A DNA stretch of 64,000 bases from Enterobacter cancerogenus (GTDB taxonomy: Bacteria > Pseudomonadota > Gammaproteobacteria > Enterobacterales > Enterobacteriaceae). The translations under genes were made by a program, and so were the position numbers. A model generated the notes under the pieces. That model made no database searches, had not been told where the DNA came from, and was given only the letters and a program-made list of their open reading frames with translations. The first letter of the stretch is position 1, and each line of letters opens with the position of its first letter. The stretch is taken from assembly GCF_019047785.1 (NCBI RefSeq), contig NZ_CP077290.1, positions 992,001-1,056,000 of the forward strand. The letters are read 5' to 3'. Shown here piece by piece: positions 12,168 to 25,156 of this stretch.

Positions 12168-12168
12168 C

Positions 12169-12786
12169 TCACACCTCCTTCGGGTTTGCCAGATAGCCGG
12201 TGGTATCCCCGGTCGGGCGGCTGTTGGCGTTAGGTTTTATCACAATGCTCGGCTTCGTGAAGTGCGCGGACGGCAGCGGCGCAACCGCCGCCAGCTGGCC
12301 GTGCTTTTTACGCAGCTCCTCAATCGGGCCAAAGTCCAGCGCGCGCAGCGGGCAGGACTCAACGCAGATCGGCTTTTTGCCGTCCGCCACGCGGGTGTGG
12401 CAGCCGTCGCACTTGGTCATGTGGCCTTTGGCGGCGTTATACTGCGGTGCGCCGTACGGGCAGGCCATGTGGCAGTAGCGGCAGCCGATACAGACATCTT
12501 CATCCACCACCACAAAACCGTCCTCACGCTTGTGCATCGCGCCGCTCGGGCAGACCTTGGTACAGGCCGGATCTTCGCAGTGGTTACAGGCAATGGACAG
12601 ATAGTAGGCAAACACATTCTGGTGCCAGACGCCGTTATCCTCCTGCCAGTCGCCGCCCGCGTATTCGTAGATACGGCGGAAGCTGACGTCCGGGGTGAGG
12701 TTTTTGTAGTCCTTACAGGCCAGCTCGCAGGTTTTGCACCCGGTGCACCGACTCGAATCAATAAAAAATCCATACTGGGTTGTCAT
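12169..12786 (-). CDS. dmsB: DMSO reductase iron-sulfur subunit
   Basis: A 205-aa electron-transfer subunit with four [4Fe-4S] clusters linking DmsC quinol oxidation to the DmsA molybdenum site. Four cysteine groups are visible in order: CTGCKTCELAC, CNHCEDPACTKVCP, CIGCRYCHMACPYG, and CDGC...CVESCP. The length matches E. coli DmsB. It has no signal of its own; DmsB is carried out with Tat-exported DmsA. Confidence 0.96.
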   Translation of the reverse strand: MTTQYGFFIDSSRCTGCKTCELACKDYKNLTPDVSFRRIYEYAGGDWQEDNGVWHQNVFAYYLSIACNHCEDPACTKVCPSGAMHKREDGFVVVDEDVCIGCRYCHMACPYGAPQYNAAKGHMTKCDGCHTRVADGKKPICVESCPLRALDFGPIEELRKKHGQLAAVAPLPSAHFTKPSIVIKPNANSRPTGDTTGYLANPKEV

Positions 12787-12796
12787 CGGTTACTCC

Positions 12797-15241
12797 TTAC
12801 ACCTTTTCAACCTGAACAAGGTTCGTGTGGGACGGGTTGCCTTTCGCCAGCGGCGACGGGCGCTGCGTGGTCAGTACGTTAATACTGCCTGCCTGGTCGA
12901 TGCGGTTTGCATCCGGGCTATACCAGGCCCCTTCCCCCAGCGCGACAACGCCAGGCATCATGCGCGGTGTGACTTTGGCCTCAATGTGCACCTCACCGCG
13001 GCCATTGAAGATGCGCACGCGGTCGCCGTTGCTGATGCCACGCGCTTTAGCATCCATCGGGTTGATCCACATCTCCTGACGGCAGGCGGCTTTCAGAACG
13101 TCAACGTTGCCATAGGTGGAGTGAACGCGGGCTTTGTAATGGAAGCCTGTCAGCTGCAGCGGGAATTTCGCCGTCAGCGGATCGTTATAATTTTCGAATC
13201 CAGGCGTATAGACAGGCAGCGGATCGATAACATCCCCGTCCGGCAACTCCCAGGTAGAGGCAATTTTGGCCAGTTCTTCAGAGTAAATTTCAATTTTGCC
13301 CGACGGCGTGGTCAGCGGATTCGCCTGCGGATCTTCACGGAAGGCTTTGTAAGCCACATGGTGCCCTTCCGGGTCGCGCTGCTTGTACATCCCCTGCTTG
13401 CGGAAGGTGTCGAAGTCAGGCAGGTCCGGGATGGCCTGGCGGGACAGTTCATGCAGGTGGCGCATCCACCCTTCCTGAGTACGCCCTTCGGTAAACTGCT
13501 GCTCCACGCCCAGACGTTTCGCCAGCCCGGTAGTCATCTCATAGATGGTTTTGCACTCGAAGCGCGGCTTGATGGCCTGGTCGGTGAAGATCACGTAGGA
13601 CATGTTGCCGCATGAGGCGTCCAGCGCGAAGTCCATCTGCTCGGAGGCGGTGCAGTCCGGCAGCAGAATGTCGGCATATTTCGCCGACGAGGTCATGTGG
13701 CAGTCGATCACCACAATCATTTCGCACTTCTTGTCGTCCTGCAGGATCTCGTGCGTGCGGTTGATCTCAGAGTGCTGGTTGATCAGACAGTTTCCGGCGT
13801 AGTTCCAGATCATCTTGATCGGCACGTCCAGCTTGTCTTTGCCCCGCACACCGTCGCGCAGGGCGGTCATTTCCGGGCCACGCTCAATGGCATCGGTCCA
13901 CATAAACATGGAGATACTGGTCTGTACCGGGTTGTCCAGCGTGGGCATACGTTCAAACGGCACTTCATAAGAGCCTTCACGCGCGCCGGAGTTACCGCCG
14001 TGAATGCCGACGTTACCCGTCAGAATCGACAGCATAGAGATCGCGCGGGTGGCGATTTCACCGTTGGCGTGACGCTGCGGCCCCCAGCCCTGGCTGATAT
14101 AAGCCGGTTTCGCCGAGCCGATTTCGCGCGCCAGTTGAACAATGCGCTCAGCCGGAATACCAGTGATGGTGGAAGCCCACTCCGGCGTTTTCGCCACGCC
14201 GTCGCTGCCCTGGCCGAGAATATAGGCTTTATAGTGACCGTTGGCCGGGGCGCTGGCAGGCAAGGTTTTCTCATCGTAGCCGACGCAGTATTTATCGAGG
14301 AAAGGCTGATCGACCAGATTTTCGGTGATCATCACCCACGCCAGGGCGTTGACCAGTGCCGCATCGGTGCCAGGACGAATCGGGATCCATTCATCTTCTC
14401 GCCCTGCCCCGGTATCGGTGTAGCGCGGATCGATAATGATCATTCGGGCGTTTGATTTGGCGCGCGCCTGCTCAAGATAGTAGGTTACCCCACCGCCGCT
14501 CATGCGCGTCTCGCCGGGGTTATTACCGAACAGCACCACCAGCTTGCTGTTTTCGATATCGGACGGGCTGTTGCCGTCGGCCCAGCCGCCGTAGGTGTAG
14601 TTAAGCCCCGCAGCGATCTGCGCTGAAGAGTAGTCGCCGTAATGGTTAAGATAACCGCCACAGCAGTTCATCAGGCGGGCGATAAGCGTTTTTCCAGGTG
14701 GCCATGAACGGGTCATGGTGCCGCCCAGCGTGCCCGTACCGTAGTTCAGGTAGATGGACTCGTTGCCGTAGTCTTTAATCAACCGCTGCATCGTGGTCGC
14801 GATGATGTCGTAGGCTTCGTCCCAGCTGATGCGCTCGAACTTACCTTCCCCGCGCTTGCCTACGCGCTTCATCGGATACTTCAGACGATCCGGGTTATAG
14901 ACCCGACGGCGCATCGAGCGCCCGCGCAGGCAGGCACGGACCTGGTGTAGCCCTTCGTAGTTGTCATCCCCGGTGTTATCGGTTTCGACATATTTGATTT
15001 CACCGTCCACCACATGCATACGCAGTGGACAGCGGCTTCCGCAGTTCACGGTACAGGCGCTCCACACCACTTTTTCCTGGGCAGCAGACGGAGACAGTGC
15101 ATCCGCCGCCGAAGCCAGACGAGAAAAAGGGAGCGTGAAGGCGCTGCTGGCAACGGCCAGGCCGCCTATTGCCGTGGTTTTCATTAACCCACGGCGAGTG
15201 ACCTCGGCAGCCATTAATGCATCAGGCGCTTTGATTTTCAT
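12797..15241 (-). CDS. dmsA: Anaerobic DMSO reductase, catalytic molybdopterin subunit
   Basis: An 814-aa molybdenum bis-MGD oxidoreductase reducing DMSO and amine N-oxides in anaerobic respiration. A twin-arginine signal is plain: VTRRGLMKTTAIGGLAVASS at residues 14-33, with processing near ASA. The N-terminal cysteine cluster CTVNCGSRCPLR coordinates the FS0 cluster, followed by RACLRGRSMRRRVYNP. Further MGD-binding segments run through the protein (IIIDPRYTDTGAGRE, IWNYAGNCLINQHS). First gene of dmsABC, with an FNR-type promoter upstream. Confidence 0.97.
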   Translation of the reverse strand: MKIKAPDALMAAEVTRRGLMKTTAIGGLAVASSAFTLPFSRLASAADALSPSAAQEKVVWSACTVNCGSRCPLRMHVVDGEIKYVETDNTGDDNYEGLHQVRACLRGRSMRRRVYNPDRLKYPMKRVGKRGEGKFERISWDEAYDIIATTMQRLIKDYGNESIYLNYGTGTLGGTMTRSWPPGKTLIARLMNCCGGYLNHYGDYSSAQIAAGLNYTYGGWADGNSPSDIENSKLVVLFGNNPGETRMSGGGVTYYLEQARAKSNARMIIIDPRYTDTGAGREDEWIPIRPGTDAALVNALAWVMITENLVDQPFLDKYCVGYDEKTLPASAPANGHYKAYILGQGSDGVAKTPEWASTITGIPAERIVQLAREIGSAKPAYISQGWGPQRHANGEIATRAISMLSILTGNVGIHGGNSGAREGSYEVPFERMPTLDNPVQTSISMFMWTDAIERGPEMTALRDGVRGKDKLDVPIKMIWNYAGNCLINQHSEINRTHEILQDDKKCEMIVVIDCHMTSSAKYADILLPDCTASEQMDFALDASCGNMSYVIFTDQAIKPRFECKTIYEMTTGLAKRLGVEQQFTEGRTQEGWMRHLHELSRQAIPDLPDFDTFRKQGMYKQRDPEGHHVAYKAFREDPQANPLTTPSGKIEIYSEELAKIASTWELPDGDVIDPLPVYTPGFENYNDPLTAKFPLQLTGFHYKARVHSTYGNVDVLKAACRQEMWINPMDAKARGISNGDRVRIFNGRGEVHIEAKVTPRMMPGVVALGEGAWYSPDANRIDQAGSINVLTTQRPSPLAKGNPSHTNLVQVEKV

Positions 15242-15357
15242 AAAAACTCACTTTGGTTGCTCACAAAGAAAAGAGAGGCGGCCCCAGCCGCTGTATATTT
15301 TTATTTATAACGAAGTACTTCGTTTTCAGCGAGTTACGCTAAATATCATCTACCGAA

Positions 15358-15398
15358 GTATTACTACTTTAGAGGGATGGGTTATTGCTTAGTATCAA
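15358..15398 (-). promoter_or_regulatory. FNR-dependent promoter of dmsABC
   Basis: On the minus strand TTGATACTAAGCAA (15385-15398) matches the FNR palindrome TTGAT-4-ATCAA with one mismatch. TAATAC at 15358-15363 has the spacing of a -10 element when the FNR site is centred at -41.5, the class II geometry. E. coli dmsA is FNR-activated from a comparable site. Confidence 0.7.
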
Positions 15399-15409
15399 AC
15401 GAGGGGCAT

Positions 15410-15435
15410 AAAAAAAGCGCCGGGAGGCGCTTTTT
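15410..15435 (-). terminator. serS intrinsic terminator
   Basis: A compact stem AAAAAGCGCC/GGCGCTTTTT lies 16 bases beyond the serS stop. Confidence 0.85.
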
Positions 15436-15450
15436 ACATTACGGCTTTCG

Positions 15451-16764
<1,314 letters not shown>

Positions 16765-16806
16765 TTAAAAGAGGAAAAGTGACCACAGCCTGCGGCCACA
16801 AGGTTT

Positions 16807-16932
16807 TACCCTAAATAATTCGAGTTGCAGGAAGGCGGCAAGCGAGCGAATTCCCCAAGAGCATAGAAAACTATGTGACTGGGGTGAGCAAGCGCAGCCA
16901 ACGCACATGCAACTTGAAGTATAACGGGTATA
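16807..16932. repeat. ERIC (intergenic repeat unit) element
   Basis: An imperfect palindrome of about 126 bases, with TACCC...GGGTA ends, carrying the recognisable ERIC core GACTGGGGTGAGC and its partner GCGAATTCCCC around a central ATAGAAAACTAT. It lies between the rarA stop and the serS start. ERIC elements are non-autonomous intergenic repeats of Enterobacterales, often transcribed into a hairpin. Confidence 0.85.
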
Positions 16933-16960
16933 GATTGCCAACATTACCGCAACGTTAGCG

Positions 16961-18304
16961 CTAACGGTAGCGTTTTATAGGGCTATTTTGATCCTGTCCG
17001 GCAAGCCAGGCGAGCTTTTCGCCAATCTTGCCCTCAAGACCTCTGTTTGTCGGCTGATAGTAGCGAGTTTGTGCCATCTCCTGCGGAAAATACTCCTCTC
17101 CGGCAGCATAGGCGTTGGGTTCATCATGGGCGTAGCGGTACGCCTGCCCGTAACCCATCTCTTTCATCAGTTTGGTCGGGGCGTTGCGCAGATGAACCGG
17201 GACATCGTAATCCGGGCGCTCGCGCGCGTCGGCCATAGCCGCTTTAAAGGCGGTATAGACGGCGTTGCTTTTCGGGGCACAGGCAAGATAAACAATCGCC
17301 TGGGCAATGGCGCGCTCGCCTTCAGCAGGCCCGACGCGGGTGAAACAATCCCAGGCGGAGAGCGCCACCTGCATCGCACGCGGATCGGCATTGCCGACAT
17401 CTTCCGAGGCAATGGCCAGGCAGCGACGCGCCACGTACAGCGGATCGCCACCGGCGGTGATAATGCGCGCATACCAGTACAGCGCCGCATCCGGCGCGCT
17501 GCCGCGCACGGATTTATGCAGCGCCGAGATAAGATCGTAAAAACGATCGCCTTTATTATCGAACCGCGCGCTGCGCTCACCCGCAATTTCAGTGAGCAGT
17601 TCGGGTTTCAGCACGCGCTTGCCGGCATCGTCAACTTCGGCCATATCGGCCATCATTTCCAGCGTATTGAGTGCCCGCCGCGCATCGCCGTTCACCAGCT
17701 GCGCTATCGCCAGACGCGTTTCGTCAGGCAGAACGATATCCTGTCCGCCGTAGCCGCGCGCTTTATCGCTCATGGCCTGCGTCAGGACGTGCTCAATATC
17801 CTCGGTCGTCAGCGATTTAAGCAGATAGACACGCGCCCGGGAAAGCAGCGCTGAATTGAGTTCAAACGACGGGTTTTCGGTGGTCGCACCAATGAAGAAG
17901 ATGGTGCCATCTTCAATGTGCGGCAGGAAAGCATCCTGCTGGCTTTTGTTGAAGCGATGGACTTCGTCGACAAAAAGAATGGTACGCCGCCCGGCGTTGC
18001 GATTCTGTCGCGCGCGTTCGATAGCCTCGCGGATCTCCTTCACGCCGGAGGTGACGGCGGAGATACGTTCAACGTCCGCGTTAGCGTAGCGGGCAATCAC
18101 TTCTGCGAGGGTGGTTTTACCGGTTCCCGGCGGCCCCCAGAGGATCATGGAGTGCAGATGCCCGGCCTCAATGGCGCGCGGCAAGGGTTTTCCCGCAGCC
18201 AGCAGATGCTGCTGGCCGATGTACTGCGCTAAATTTTCTGGCCGCATACGCGCGGCCAGAGGTTGAAACGCGTTATCTGAAAAATCGAGCGACAGGTTGC
18301 CCAC
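16961..18304 (-). CDS. rarA: Replication-associated recombination protein A (MgsA/RarA)
   Basis: A 447-aa AAA+ ATPase of the RarA/Mgs1/WRNIP1 family acting at stalled replication forks. Walker A is [13 protein letters not shown] near residue 57, Walker B is [16 protein letters not shown], and sensor 1 is [20 protein letters not shown]. The C-terminal part is the tetramerisation region ending in the family's [13 protein letters not shown]...PIKRYR. It starts 9 bases after lolA and is likely co-transcribed with it. Tetrameric clamp-loader-like role inferred from the family. Confidence 0.96.
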   Translation of the reverse strand: MGNLSLDFSDNAFQPLAARMRPENLAQYIGQQHLLAAGKPLPRAIEAGHLHSMILWGPPGTGKTTLAEVIARYANADVERISAVTSGVKEIREAIERARQNRNAGRRTILFVDEVHRFNKSQQDAFLPHIEDGTIFFIGATTENPSFELNSALLSRARVYLLKSLTTEDIEHVLTQAMSDKARGYGGQDIVLPDETRLAIAQLVNGDARRALNTLEMMADMAEVDDAGKRVLKPELLTEIAGERSARFDNKGDRFYDLISALHKSVRGSAPDAALYWYARIITAGGDPLYVARRCLAIASEDVGNADPRAMQVALSAWDCFTRVGPAEGERAIAQAIVYLACAPKSNAVYTAFKAAMADARERPDYDVPVHLRNAPTKLMKEMGYGQAYRYAHDEPNAYAAGEEYFPQEMAQTRYYQPTNRGLEGKIGEKLAWLAGQDQNSPIKRYR

Positions 18305-18313
18305 TCATGCCTC

Positions 18314-18925
18314 TTACTTACGTTGGTCGTCCACCGTTACGCCCTGCGGCGGGGTAAAGGTGAATTTCGATGCATCGACAGCGCCGTTTTGCTGTGATTT
18401 GAGCTGATAACTGCTGCGCTGATCGTCTTGCTCAACTGCACCGAACTGATTAATGGTCCCGTTGCTGCTCACGTTGATGGTGAACTGTTTCAGGTTACCG
18501 TTGTTGCCTTTTGGCGTCAGAACAAACTCGTCACCGGTCTGCTTGATATTGTACTGCTGCCAGTCGCTGGCCTGGTTACGGGCAATCAACATGAACGGCG
18601 TGTTGCCCGTGGCGTCTTTCAGCCAGGTCGCGGTAGCCTGCTCAACAAACGGGTTATAGAACCACAGCGTTTTGCCGTCAGACACAAGGATGCTTTCATC
18701 CGGCTGTGTCATATGCCAGTTGAACAGATTAGGGCGTTTTACCCATAAATCTCCCTGGCCTTCCTGCACCGCGTTGCCGCTGCCGTCTGTGACTTTTTGG
18801 GTAAAGCTGGCGTGGAAGCTGCTCACTTTATCCAGGCGGCTTTTAAGGTCGCTGGCGGCATCAGCCCAGACGCTGCTGGCAACAAAACTGGTAAGTAATG
18901 CACAGGCGATTGCGATTTTTTTCAT
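18314..18925 (-). CDS. lolA: Outer-membrane lipoprotein carrier protein LolA
   Basis: Periplasmic chaperone that takes lipoproteins from LolCDE and hands them to LolB. The 203-aa precursor has a clear Sec signal, [21 protein letters not shown], cut before [10 protein letters not shown]. The rest is the half-barrel fold with family motifs [15 protein letters not shown] and [15 protein letters not shown]. It lies downstream of ftsK (125-base gap) and upstream of rarA, the conserved order. Confidence 0.97.
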   Translation of the reverse strand: MKKIAIACALLTSFVASSVWADAASDLKSRLDKVSSFHASFTQKVTDGSGNAVQEGQGDLWVKRPNLFNWHMTQPDESILVSDGKTLWFYNPFVEQATATWLKDATGNTPFMLIARNQASDWQQYNIKQTGDEFVLTPKGNNGNLKQFTINVSSNGTINQFGAVEQDDQRSSYQLKSQQNGAVDASKFTFTPPQGVTVDDQRK

Positions 18926-19050
18926 TCTTATTCCTTAAAATACGTCGTCCCGAAGCGGGTTCCGTTTCTATTCTGGACCTGCCCGCAGGCAGGTGACAGA
19001 AGAATATGCTTAATTTTGACTGATTTACCCTTCTTTGCAATCTCGAAGGA

Positions 19051-22000
19051 TCATTCAAACGGCGGCGGAGCCAGCACCTCACGGTTACCATTATGCCCCT
19101 GCTCGCTGACAATCCCCTGCGCTTCCATCTGCTCGATGATGCGCGCCGCGCGGTTGTAGCCGATACGGAACTGACGCTGCACGCCGGAGATAGAGGCCTT
19201 GCGTTTTTCGGTGACGAAATTAACCGCCTGATCGAATAACGGATCCAGCTCCTCGCCGCCGTCAAACCCGCCACCGCCGCCTTCGCTTTCGGTGTCGTTG
19301 GTAATGCCATCCACGTATTGCGGACGACCGCGGGCCTTCCAGTCCTGAACAACCGCGTGCACTTCCTGATCGCGGACAAATGCGCCGTGTACGCGCACCG
19401 GAGACGTCGAGTTCGGGCCGGAGTACAGCATGTCACCCATACCCAGCAATGACTCTGCGCCGCCCTGATCGAGGATGGTACGCGAGTCAATTTTACTGGA
19501 GACGGTAAACGCAATACGGGTCGGGATGTTCGCTTTGATAAGCCCGGTAATAACGTCAACGGACGGACGCTGGGTCGCCAGAACGAGGTGAATACCGGCC
19601 GCACGCGCTTTCTGCGCCAGGCGAGCAATCAGCTCTTCGACTTTCTTACCCACGGTCATCATCAGATCGGCGAACTCGTCCACCAGCACCACGATGTAAG
19701 GCAGTTTTTCCAGTACAGGATGCTGCGCATCCATGCTGTCGCCCGGCTTCCAGTAAGGATCCGGGATCGGGCGGCCCATGCGTGCCGCCTCGGCGATTTT
19801 CTCGTTATAGCCCGCCAGATTACGCACGCCCAGCGCCGACATCAGTTTGTAGCGACGTTCCATCTCATTGACGCTCCAGCGCAGCGCGTTAGCAGCATCT
19901 TTCATGTCGGTCACAACTTCGGTCAGCAGATGCGGAATACCTTCGTAGACGGAGAGTTCCAGCATTTTCGGGTCGATCATAATGAAGCGCACGTCTTCCG
20001 GCTGTGCTTTGTAAAGCATGCTCAGGATCATGGCGTTCACACCGACGGATTTACCGGAACCAGTGGTACCCGCTACCAGCAGGTGCGGCATTTTCGCCAG
20101 ATCGGCGACCACCGGGTCGCCCGCGATATCTTTGCCCAGCACCACGGTCAGCGGGGATGGGTTGTCACGGAACTTGGTGTTATCCAGCACTTCGCGCAGG
20201 TAAACGGTCTGGCGCTTTTTATTCGGCAGTTCAAGCCCGACGTACGGCTTGCCTGGGATCACTTCAACCACACGCACCGCAACCGTCGACAGCGAACGCG
20301 CCAGGTCACGGGACAGGTTTGAAATCCGTGCCGCCTTAACGCCCGGGGCCAGATTCAGCTCGAAGCGGGTGATCACCGGACCCGGTGAGTAGTTCACCAC
20401 ATCGGCCTTGATGCGGAAGTCCGCGAGGCGAGCTTCCACCAGACGGGCCATCTGCTCCAGCGCAAAAGTATCGACTGGCTCGACTTCTGCCGGTGGCGGC
20501 GTTAACAGATCCAGAGACGGCAGCGGCGTGCTCGGACGCTGCAGCGGACGGCTGTCGCCGTTACGCATCAGCAGCGGATGAATAAGGCTCTCCTGCGGCT
20601 GTGCCGGTGGCTGCTGGAACTGCGGCTGCTGCGGTTGCGGTTGTGCATACGGCTGTGGAGCCGGTTGCTGCGGCTGTGCATAAGCCTGTGGGGCCGGCTG
20701 TTGCGGCTGCGCATAAGCCTGTGGAGCCGGTTGCTGCGGCTGCGCATAAGCCTGCGGAGCCGGCTGCTGCGGCTGGGCATAAGTCTGCGGAGCCGGCTGC
20801 TGCGGCTGCGAATAAGCCTGTGGAGCCGGTTGCTGACGAACGGGTTCCGCTTCCGGCATGACGCTCGGCGTAAACAGCGGTTCGCTCGGGCCATCATCCA
20901 CCAGATCTATCATCGGCGAGAATTCGAAATCCGACAGCGAGAACGGATTTGCGCCAGAAGGCTGCTCACCGGAGTAGCGCTGCTGCTGCGTGGCCGCAAA
21001 CTGACGTGCTAATTCTGCCTCTGCGGCATCGTCATCGTCTTCGGCAGTCTGCACATCGTGCTGATACTCATCACCGTAACGCTGATTCTGCTGTGCGGCG
21101 AACTGGCGAGCCAGCTCATCCTGATGCAGCTCATCGCCATCATCTTCGTAGTCAGCCTCGCGCGCTTTCTCTTCCGCCATGCGCTGAGAAGGCAGCTTGA
21201 TACCGTAGGAGGCCAGCTCGCGGCGAGTAGGTACGCGCACGCGGTTAGGGCGAGGCAGCTGTGGGCCAATGCCTTCTTTTACCTGGGGACGCGGTGCGCC
21301 TCCGGCCAGGCCAAATACCGGTGCCGCTGCGGCGGCGGCAGCCGTCGCCTGTTTAACGCTTTCAGCCACTGGCGCAACGGCTGGCGTTGGGTCGACCGGT
21401 GGTACGGAAACAGACGGTGCAGGTGATGACGTTGGCTGCGCCGGTTCCGGCACAGGTTGATACCAGGCCGCCAGCTGCTCGCGTTCGCGGGCGCGGCGCT
21501 CTTCAACCTCTTCAAAGTAATACATTGGCGGACGAGACGGTTTCGCCTCTTCTACTGGTTCCGGTTCTGGCGCAGGAGCGACATACGGCTGCACGGATTC
21601 AACCGGCTCAGGCGCAGCATACGGCTGGGCAGGTTCCACCGGCTCATACACAGGTTCATGATACGGCTGGGCCACCGGCTGCTCGTAGTGCGGATACTCT
21701 TGCGGTGCGTAAGCAGGCTCTGGCTGATAAGGCTGCTGCCACGGCTCCTGCTGCACGGGCACATAGCTTTCCGGCTCCGGCGCAATAGTCGGTTCAGGCG
21801 TGTGGACACCCGGCGCGGTTTGCCAGGCAACCTGCGGCTGCTGAATCACAGAATCCGGCGCGGGTACAGCCGCGGACGGCATGACTGCATCAGCCGGTGC
21901 AGCATAAGCCTGCGCAGCGGTTGTCGCCGCGGCAGCAGCGGCAACCGGCTCCGTGACAGAGTGACCGCTCATTAGCGGATCGTACTCGTCATAATCGTCT

Positions 22001-22899
22001 GGCGTTGCGCGATGCCCTGAGAAAAGAACGTCATCCGGGTCAACGGCGCTGCCCCCGGCGCGGTACTCAACCCGATCCTCTTCATCCATACGTTTGCCGG
22101 AGAAAAGCGCCGCATCCGTTTTACGGCCAAGCGGGTTGGCAAATTTTTCCGCTACGCGCTGACGACGCGCCAGCGCACCGCGCAGAATGCGCGCACGGCG
22201 GGATTCACGACGCTCAACGGGTGCATCGTCATCCTCATAGTCATCTTCATATTCGTCTTCATCGACCCACGTATCATCGCGGCGGGTGCGGTTGCTGGCA
22301 AAAGTGAGAACCGTCAGGATAAAGCTGCCAATCTTCTCGGCGATGCTCACCCACGACCAGCCGGTGAACAGCGTCAAACCGGCGGCCCAGATGCAAAGCA
22401 ACGCCAGCGTGCCGCCGCTGCTGTGAAGCATCGGTTGCAAGGCGGAGCTTAACAGGCTGCCAATCACCCCGCCGGAAGCAAAGTACCAGATATCATCGGC
22501 GTTAATGGCCGCCAGGCCACAGGAGGTCAGGATCAGCGCCAGCGCCCCTATCAGGCGCAGTGAAACCGCAAAATAGTCGATGTAGTCGTCGTTCTGACGG
22601 TGACGCCAGGCAAACCAGCATCCGCCAATAATAATGACGGGAATGGTGTACGCCATCACACCGAAAATGAAAAAGAGCGTGTCAGCAAGCCAGGCACCGG
22701 GAACGCCGCCTAAATTATGGATAGGCTCATGCCAGGCGGTTTGCGACCAGCTGGGATCGGAAGGATTGAAACTCAGTAACGCTGCCATCAGCCAGACGGC
22801 AAAAAGGGCAATAACAATCAGTAACGCCTCAAGGAGACGACGTCCGCTGCTTAGCTTCGATAGTGTGACTTCTTTGTCTTCAGTGTATTCCTGGCTCAA
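19051..22899 (-). CDS. ftsK: DNA translocase FtsK
   Basis: Septum-anchored motor that pumps the terminus region and activates XerCD at dif. The 1282-aa protein has four N-terminal membrane helices within about residues 25-190. A long low-complexity linker (about 190-800) is rich in Pro, Gln, Ala and Glu, with a run of six 11-residue repeats. The RecA-like motor follows, with Walker [16 protein letters not shown] near residue 946 and Walker [13 protein letters not shown]. The C-terminal gamma winged helix ([15 protein letters not shown], here [16 protein letters not shown]) reads KOPS. A LexA box lies upstream, in keeping with its SOS name dinH. Confidence 0.97.
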   Translation of the reverse strand: MSQEYTEDKEVTLSKLSSGRRLLEALLIVIALFAVWLMAALLSFNPSDPSWSQTAWHEPIHNLGGVPGAWLADTLFFIFGVMAYTIPVIIIGGCWFAWRHRQNDDYIDYFAVSLRLIGALALILTSCGLAAINADDIWYFASGGVIGSLLSSALQPMLHSSGGTLALLCIWAAGLTLFTGWSWVSIAEKIGSFILTVLTFASNRTRRDDTWVDEDEYEDDYEDDDAPVERRESRRARILRGALARRQRVAEKFANPLGRKTDAALFSGKRMDEEDRVEYRAGGSAVDPDDVLFSGHRATPDDYDEYDPLMSGHSVTEPVAAAAAATTAAQAYAAPADAVMPSAAVPAPDSVIQQPQVAWQTAPGVHTPEPTIAPEPESYVPVQQEPWQQPYQPEPAYAPQEYPHYEQPVAQPYHEPVYEPVEPAQPYAAPEPVESVQPYVAPAPEPEPVEEAKPSRPPMYYFEEVEERRAREREQLAAWYQPVPEPAQPTSSPAPSVSVPPVDPTPAVAPVAESVKQATAAAAAAAPVFGLAGGAPRPQVKEGIGPQLPRPNRVRVPTRRELASYGIKLPSQRMAEEKAREADYEDDGDELHQDELARQFAAQQNQRYGDEYQHDVQTAEDDDDAAEAELARQFAATQQQRYSGEQPSGANPFSLSDFEFSPMIDLVDDGPSEPLFTPSVMPEAEPVRQQPAPQAYSQPQQPAPQTYAQPQQPAPQAYAQPQQPAPQAYAQPQQPAPQAYAQPQQPAPQPYAQPQPQQPQFQQPPAQPQESLIHPLLMRNGDSRPLQRPSTPLPSLDLLTPPPAEVEPVDTFALEQMARLVEARLADFRIKADVVNYSPGPVITRFELNLAPGVKAARISNLSRDLARSLSTVAVRVVEVIPGKPYVGLELPNKKRQTVYLREVLDNTKFRDNPSPLTVVLGKDIAGDPVVADLAKMPHLLVAGTTGSGKSVGVNAMILSMLYKAQPEDVRFIMIDPKMLELSVYEGIPHLLTEVVTDMKDAANALRWSVNEMERRYKLMSALGVRNLAGYNEKIAEAARMGRPIPDPYWKPGDSMDAQHPVLEKLPYIVVLVDEFADLMMTVGKKVEELIARLAQKARAAGIHLVLATQRPSVDVITGLIKANIPTRIAFTVSSKIDSRTILDQGGAESLLGMGDMLYSGPNSTSPVRVHGAFVRDQEVHAVVQDWKARGRPQYVDGITNDTESEGGGGGFDGGEELDPLFDQAVNFVTEKRKASISGVQRQFRIGYNRAARIIEQMEAQGIVSEQGHNGNREVLAPPPFE
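20638..20835 (-). repeat. Six tandem 33-bp repeats within the ftsK linker
   Basis: Six back-to-back 33-base units encode QQPAPQxYxQP. The units differ by a few bases, the outer ones most (Y-S, T, P variants). Such runs expand and contract by slippage, so copy number probably varies between strains. Confidence 0.9.
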
Positions 22900-22978
22900 G
22901 AAAGGCTCTCCAGGTATCAGGCATATCCTGCCTGTTTGCTAAAACGGACAACAGCGCCGGGTATCCCCGGCACTGTTG

Positions 22979-22994
22979 CTGTATGGATTAACAG
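22979..22994 (-). promoter_or_regulatory. LexA box upstream of ftsK
   Basis: CTGTATGGATTAACAG fits the SOS box CTGT-8-ACAG. It lies 80 bases before the ftsK start. E. coli ftsK has a LexA-controlled promoter, so the assignment is supported by context. Confidence 0.7.
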
Positions 22995-23034
22995 GAGTGT
23001 AATCAAACTACGCTGATAATGCACCTGTTCCGTG

Positions 23035-23529
23035 TTAGCGGGTCTTAATAACCAGACGATTACTCTGTTTGACCTCTTCCATCACCACGTAGGTACGGGT
23101 GTCGTTCACGCCTGGCAGACGCAGCAGGGTTTCACCCAGCAACTTACGGTAGGCGGACATATCAGGCACACGGGTTTTCAACAGGTAGTCGAAATCACCG
23201 GAAACCAGGTGACACTCTTGAATCTCTTCAAGTTTTTGTACAGCGGAGTTAAATTGCTCAAACACATCCGGTGCGCCACGATTCAGAGTAATCTCAACAA
23301 ATACCAGAAGTGAGGCATCCAGATAATGCGGGTTCAGCAGAGCCGTATAGCCCTGAATAAAACCCTGTCTTTCCAGTCGGCGCACACGCTCGAGGCACGG
23401 CGTCGGGGAAAGTCCCACACGTTTTGAAAGCTCGACGTTGGAAATACGCCCATCCTTTTGCAATTCATTAAGAATGTTACGATCGATACGGTCGAGATCT
23501 TTGCCAGGGCGCTTCTTGCTATCTACCAT
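23035..23529 (-). CDS. lrp: Leucine-responsive regulatory protein
   Basis: Global regulator and nucleoid-shaping octamer of the Lrp/AsnC family. The 164-aa protein starts MVDSKKRPGKDLDRIDRNIL at 23529; a longer in-frame start would add 17 residues unknown in Lrp. The N-terminal helix-turn-helix spans about residues 12-60 (ISNVELSKRVGLSPTPCLER). The C-terminal RAM domain binds leucine. Divergent from trxB across a long gap. A target and regulator of many feast/famine genes. Confidence 0.97.
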   Translation of the reverse strand: MVDSKKRPGKDLDRIDRNILNELQKDGRISNVELSKRVGLSPTPCLERVRRLERQGFIQGYTALLNPHYLDASLLVFVEITLNRGAPDVFEQFNSAVQKLEEIQECHLVSGDFDYLLKTRVPDMSAYRKLLGETLLRLPGVNDTRTYVVMEEVKQSNRLVIKTR

Positions 23530-25042
<1,513 letters not shown>

Positions 25043-25066
25043 TCTTTACAAGTCAGTAACAAACGT

Positions 25067-25098
25067 AAATAAAGGCGGCCACTGGTCGCCTTTATTTT
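25067..25098 (+). terminator. trxB intrinsic terminator
   Basis: The stem AAATAAAGGCG/CGCCTTTATTT is followed by T residues, 25 bases after the trxB stop. Confidence 0.8.
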
Positions 25099-25156
25099 GC
25101 CCCGCGTGTAACATGCTGGTGTCTAATTTCTTATAACGTCACCTGCAAAGTACGCA

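Noticed and set aside
11542..12882. 446-aa frame opposite dmsC-dmsB
   Set aside because: Spans two conserved genes in antisense and has shadow-type composition.
20568..21012. Arg/Leu-rich repeated frames over the ftsK linker
   Set aside because: Alternative-frame readings of the 33-base repeats in ftsK.
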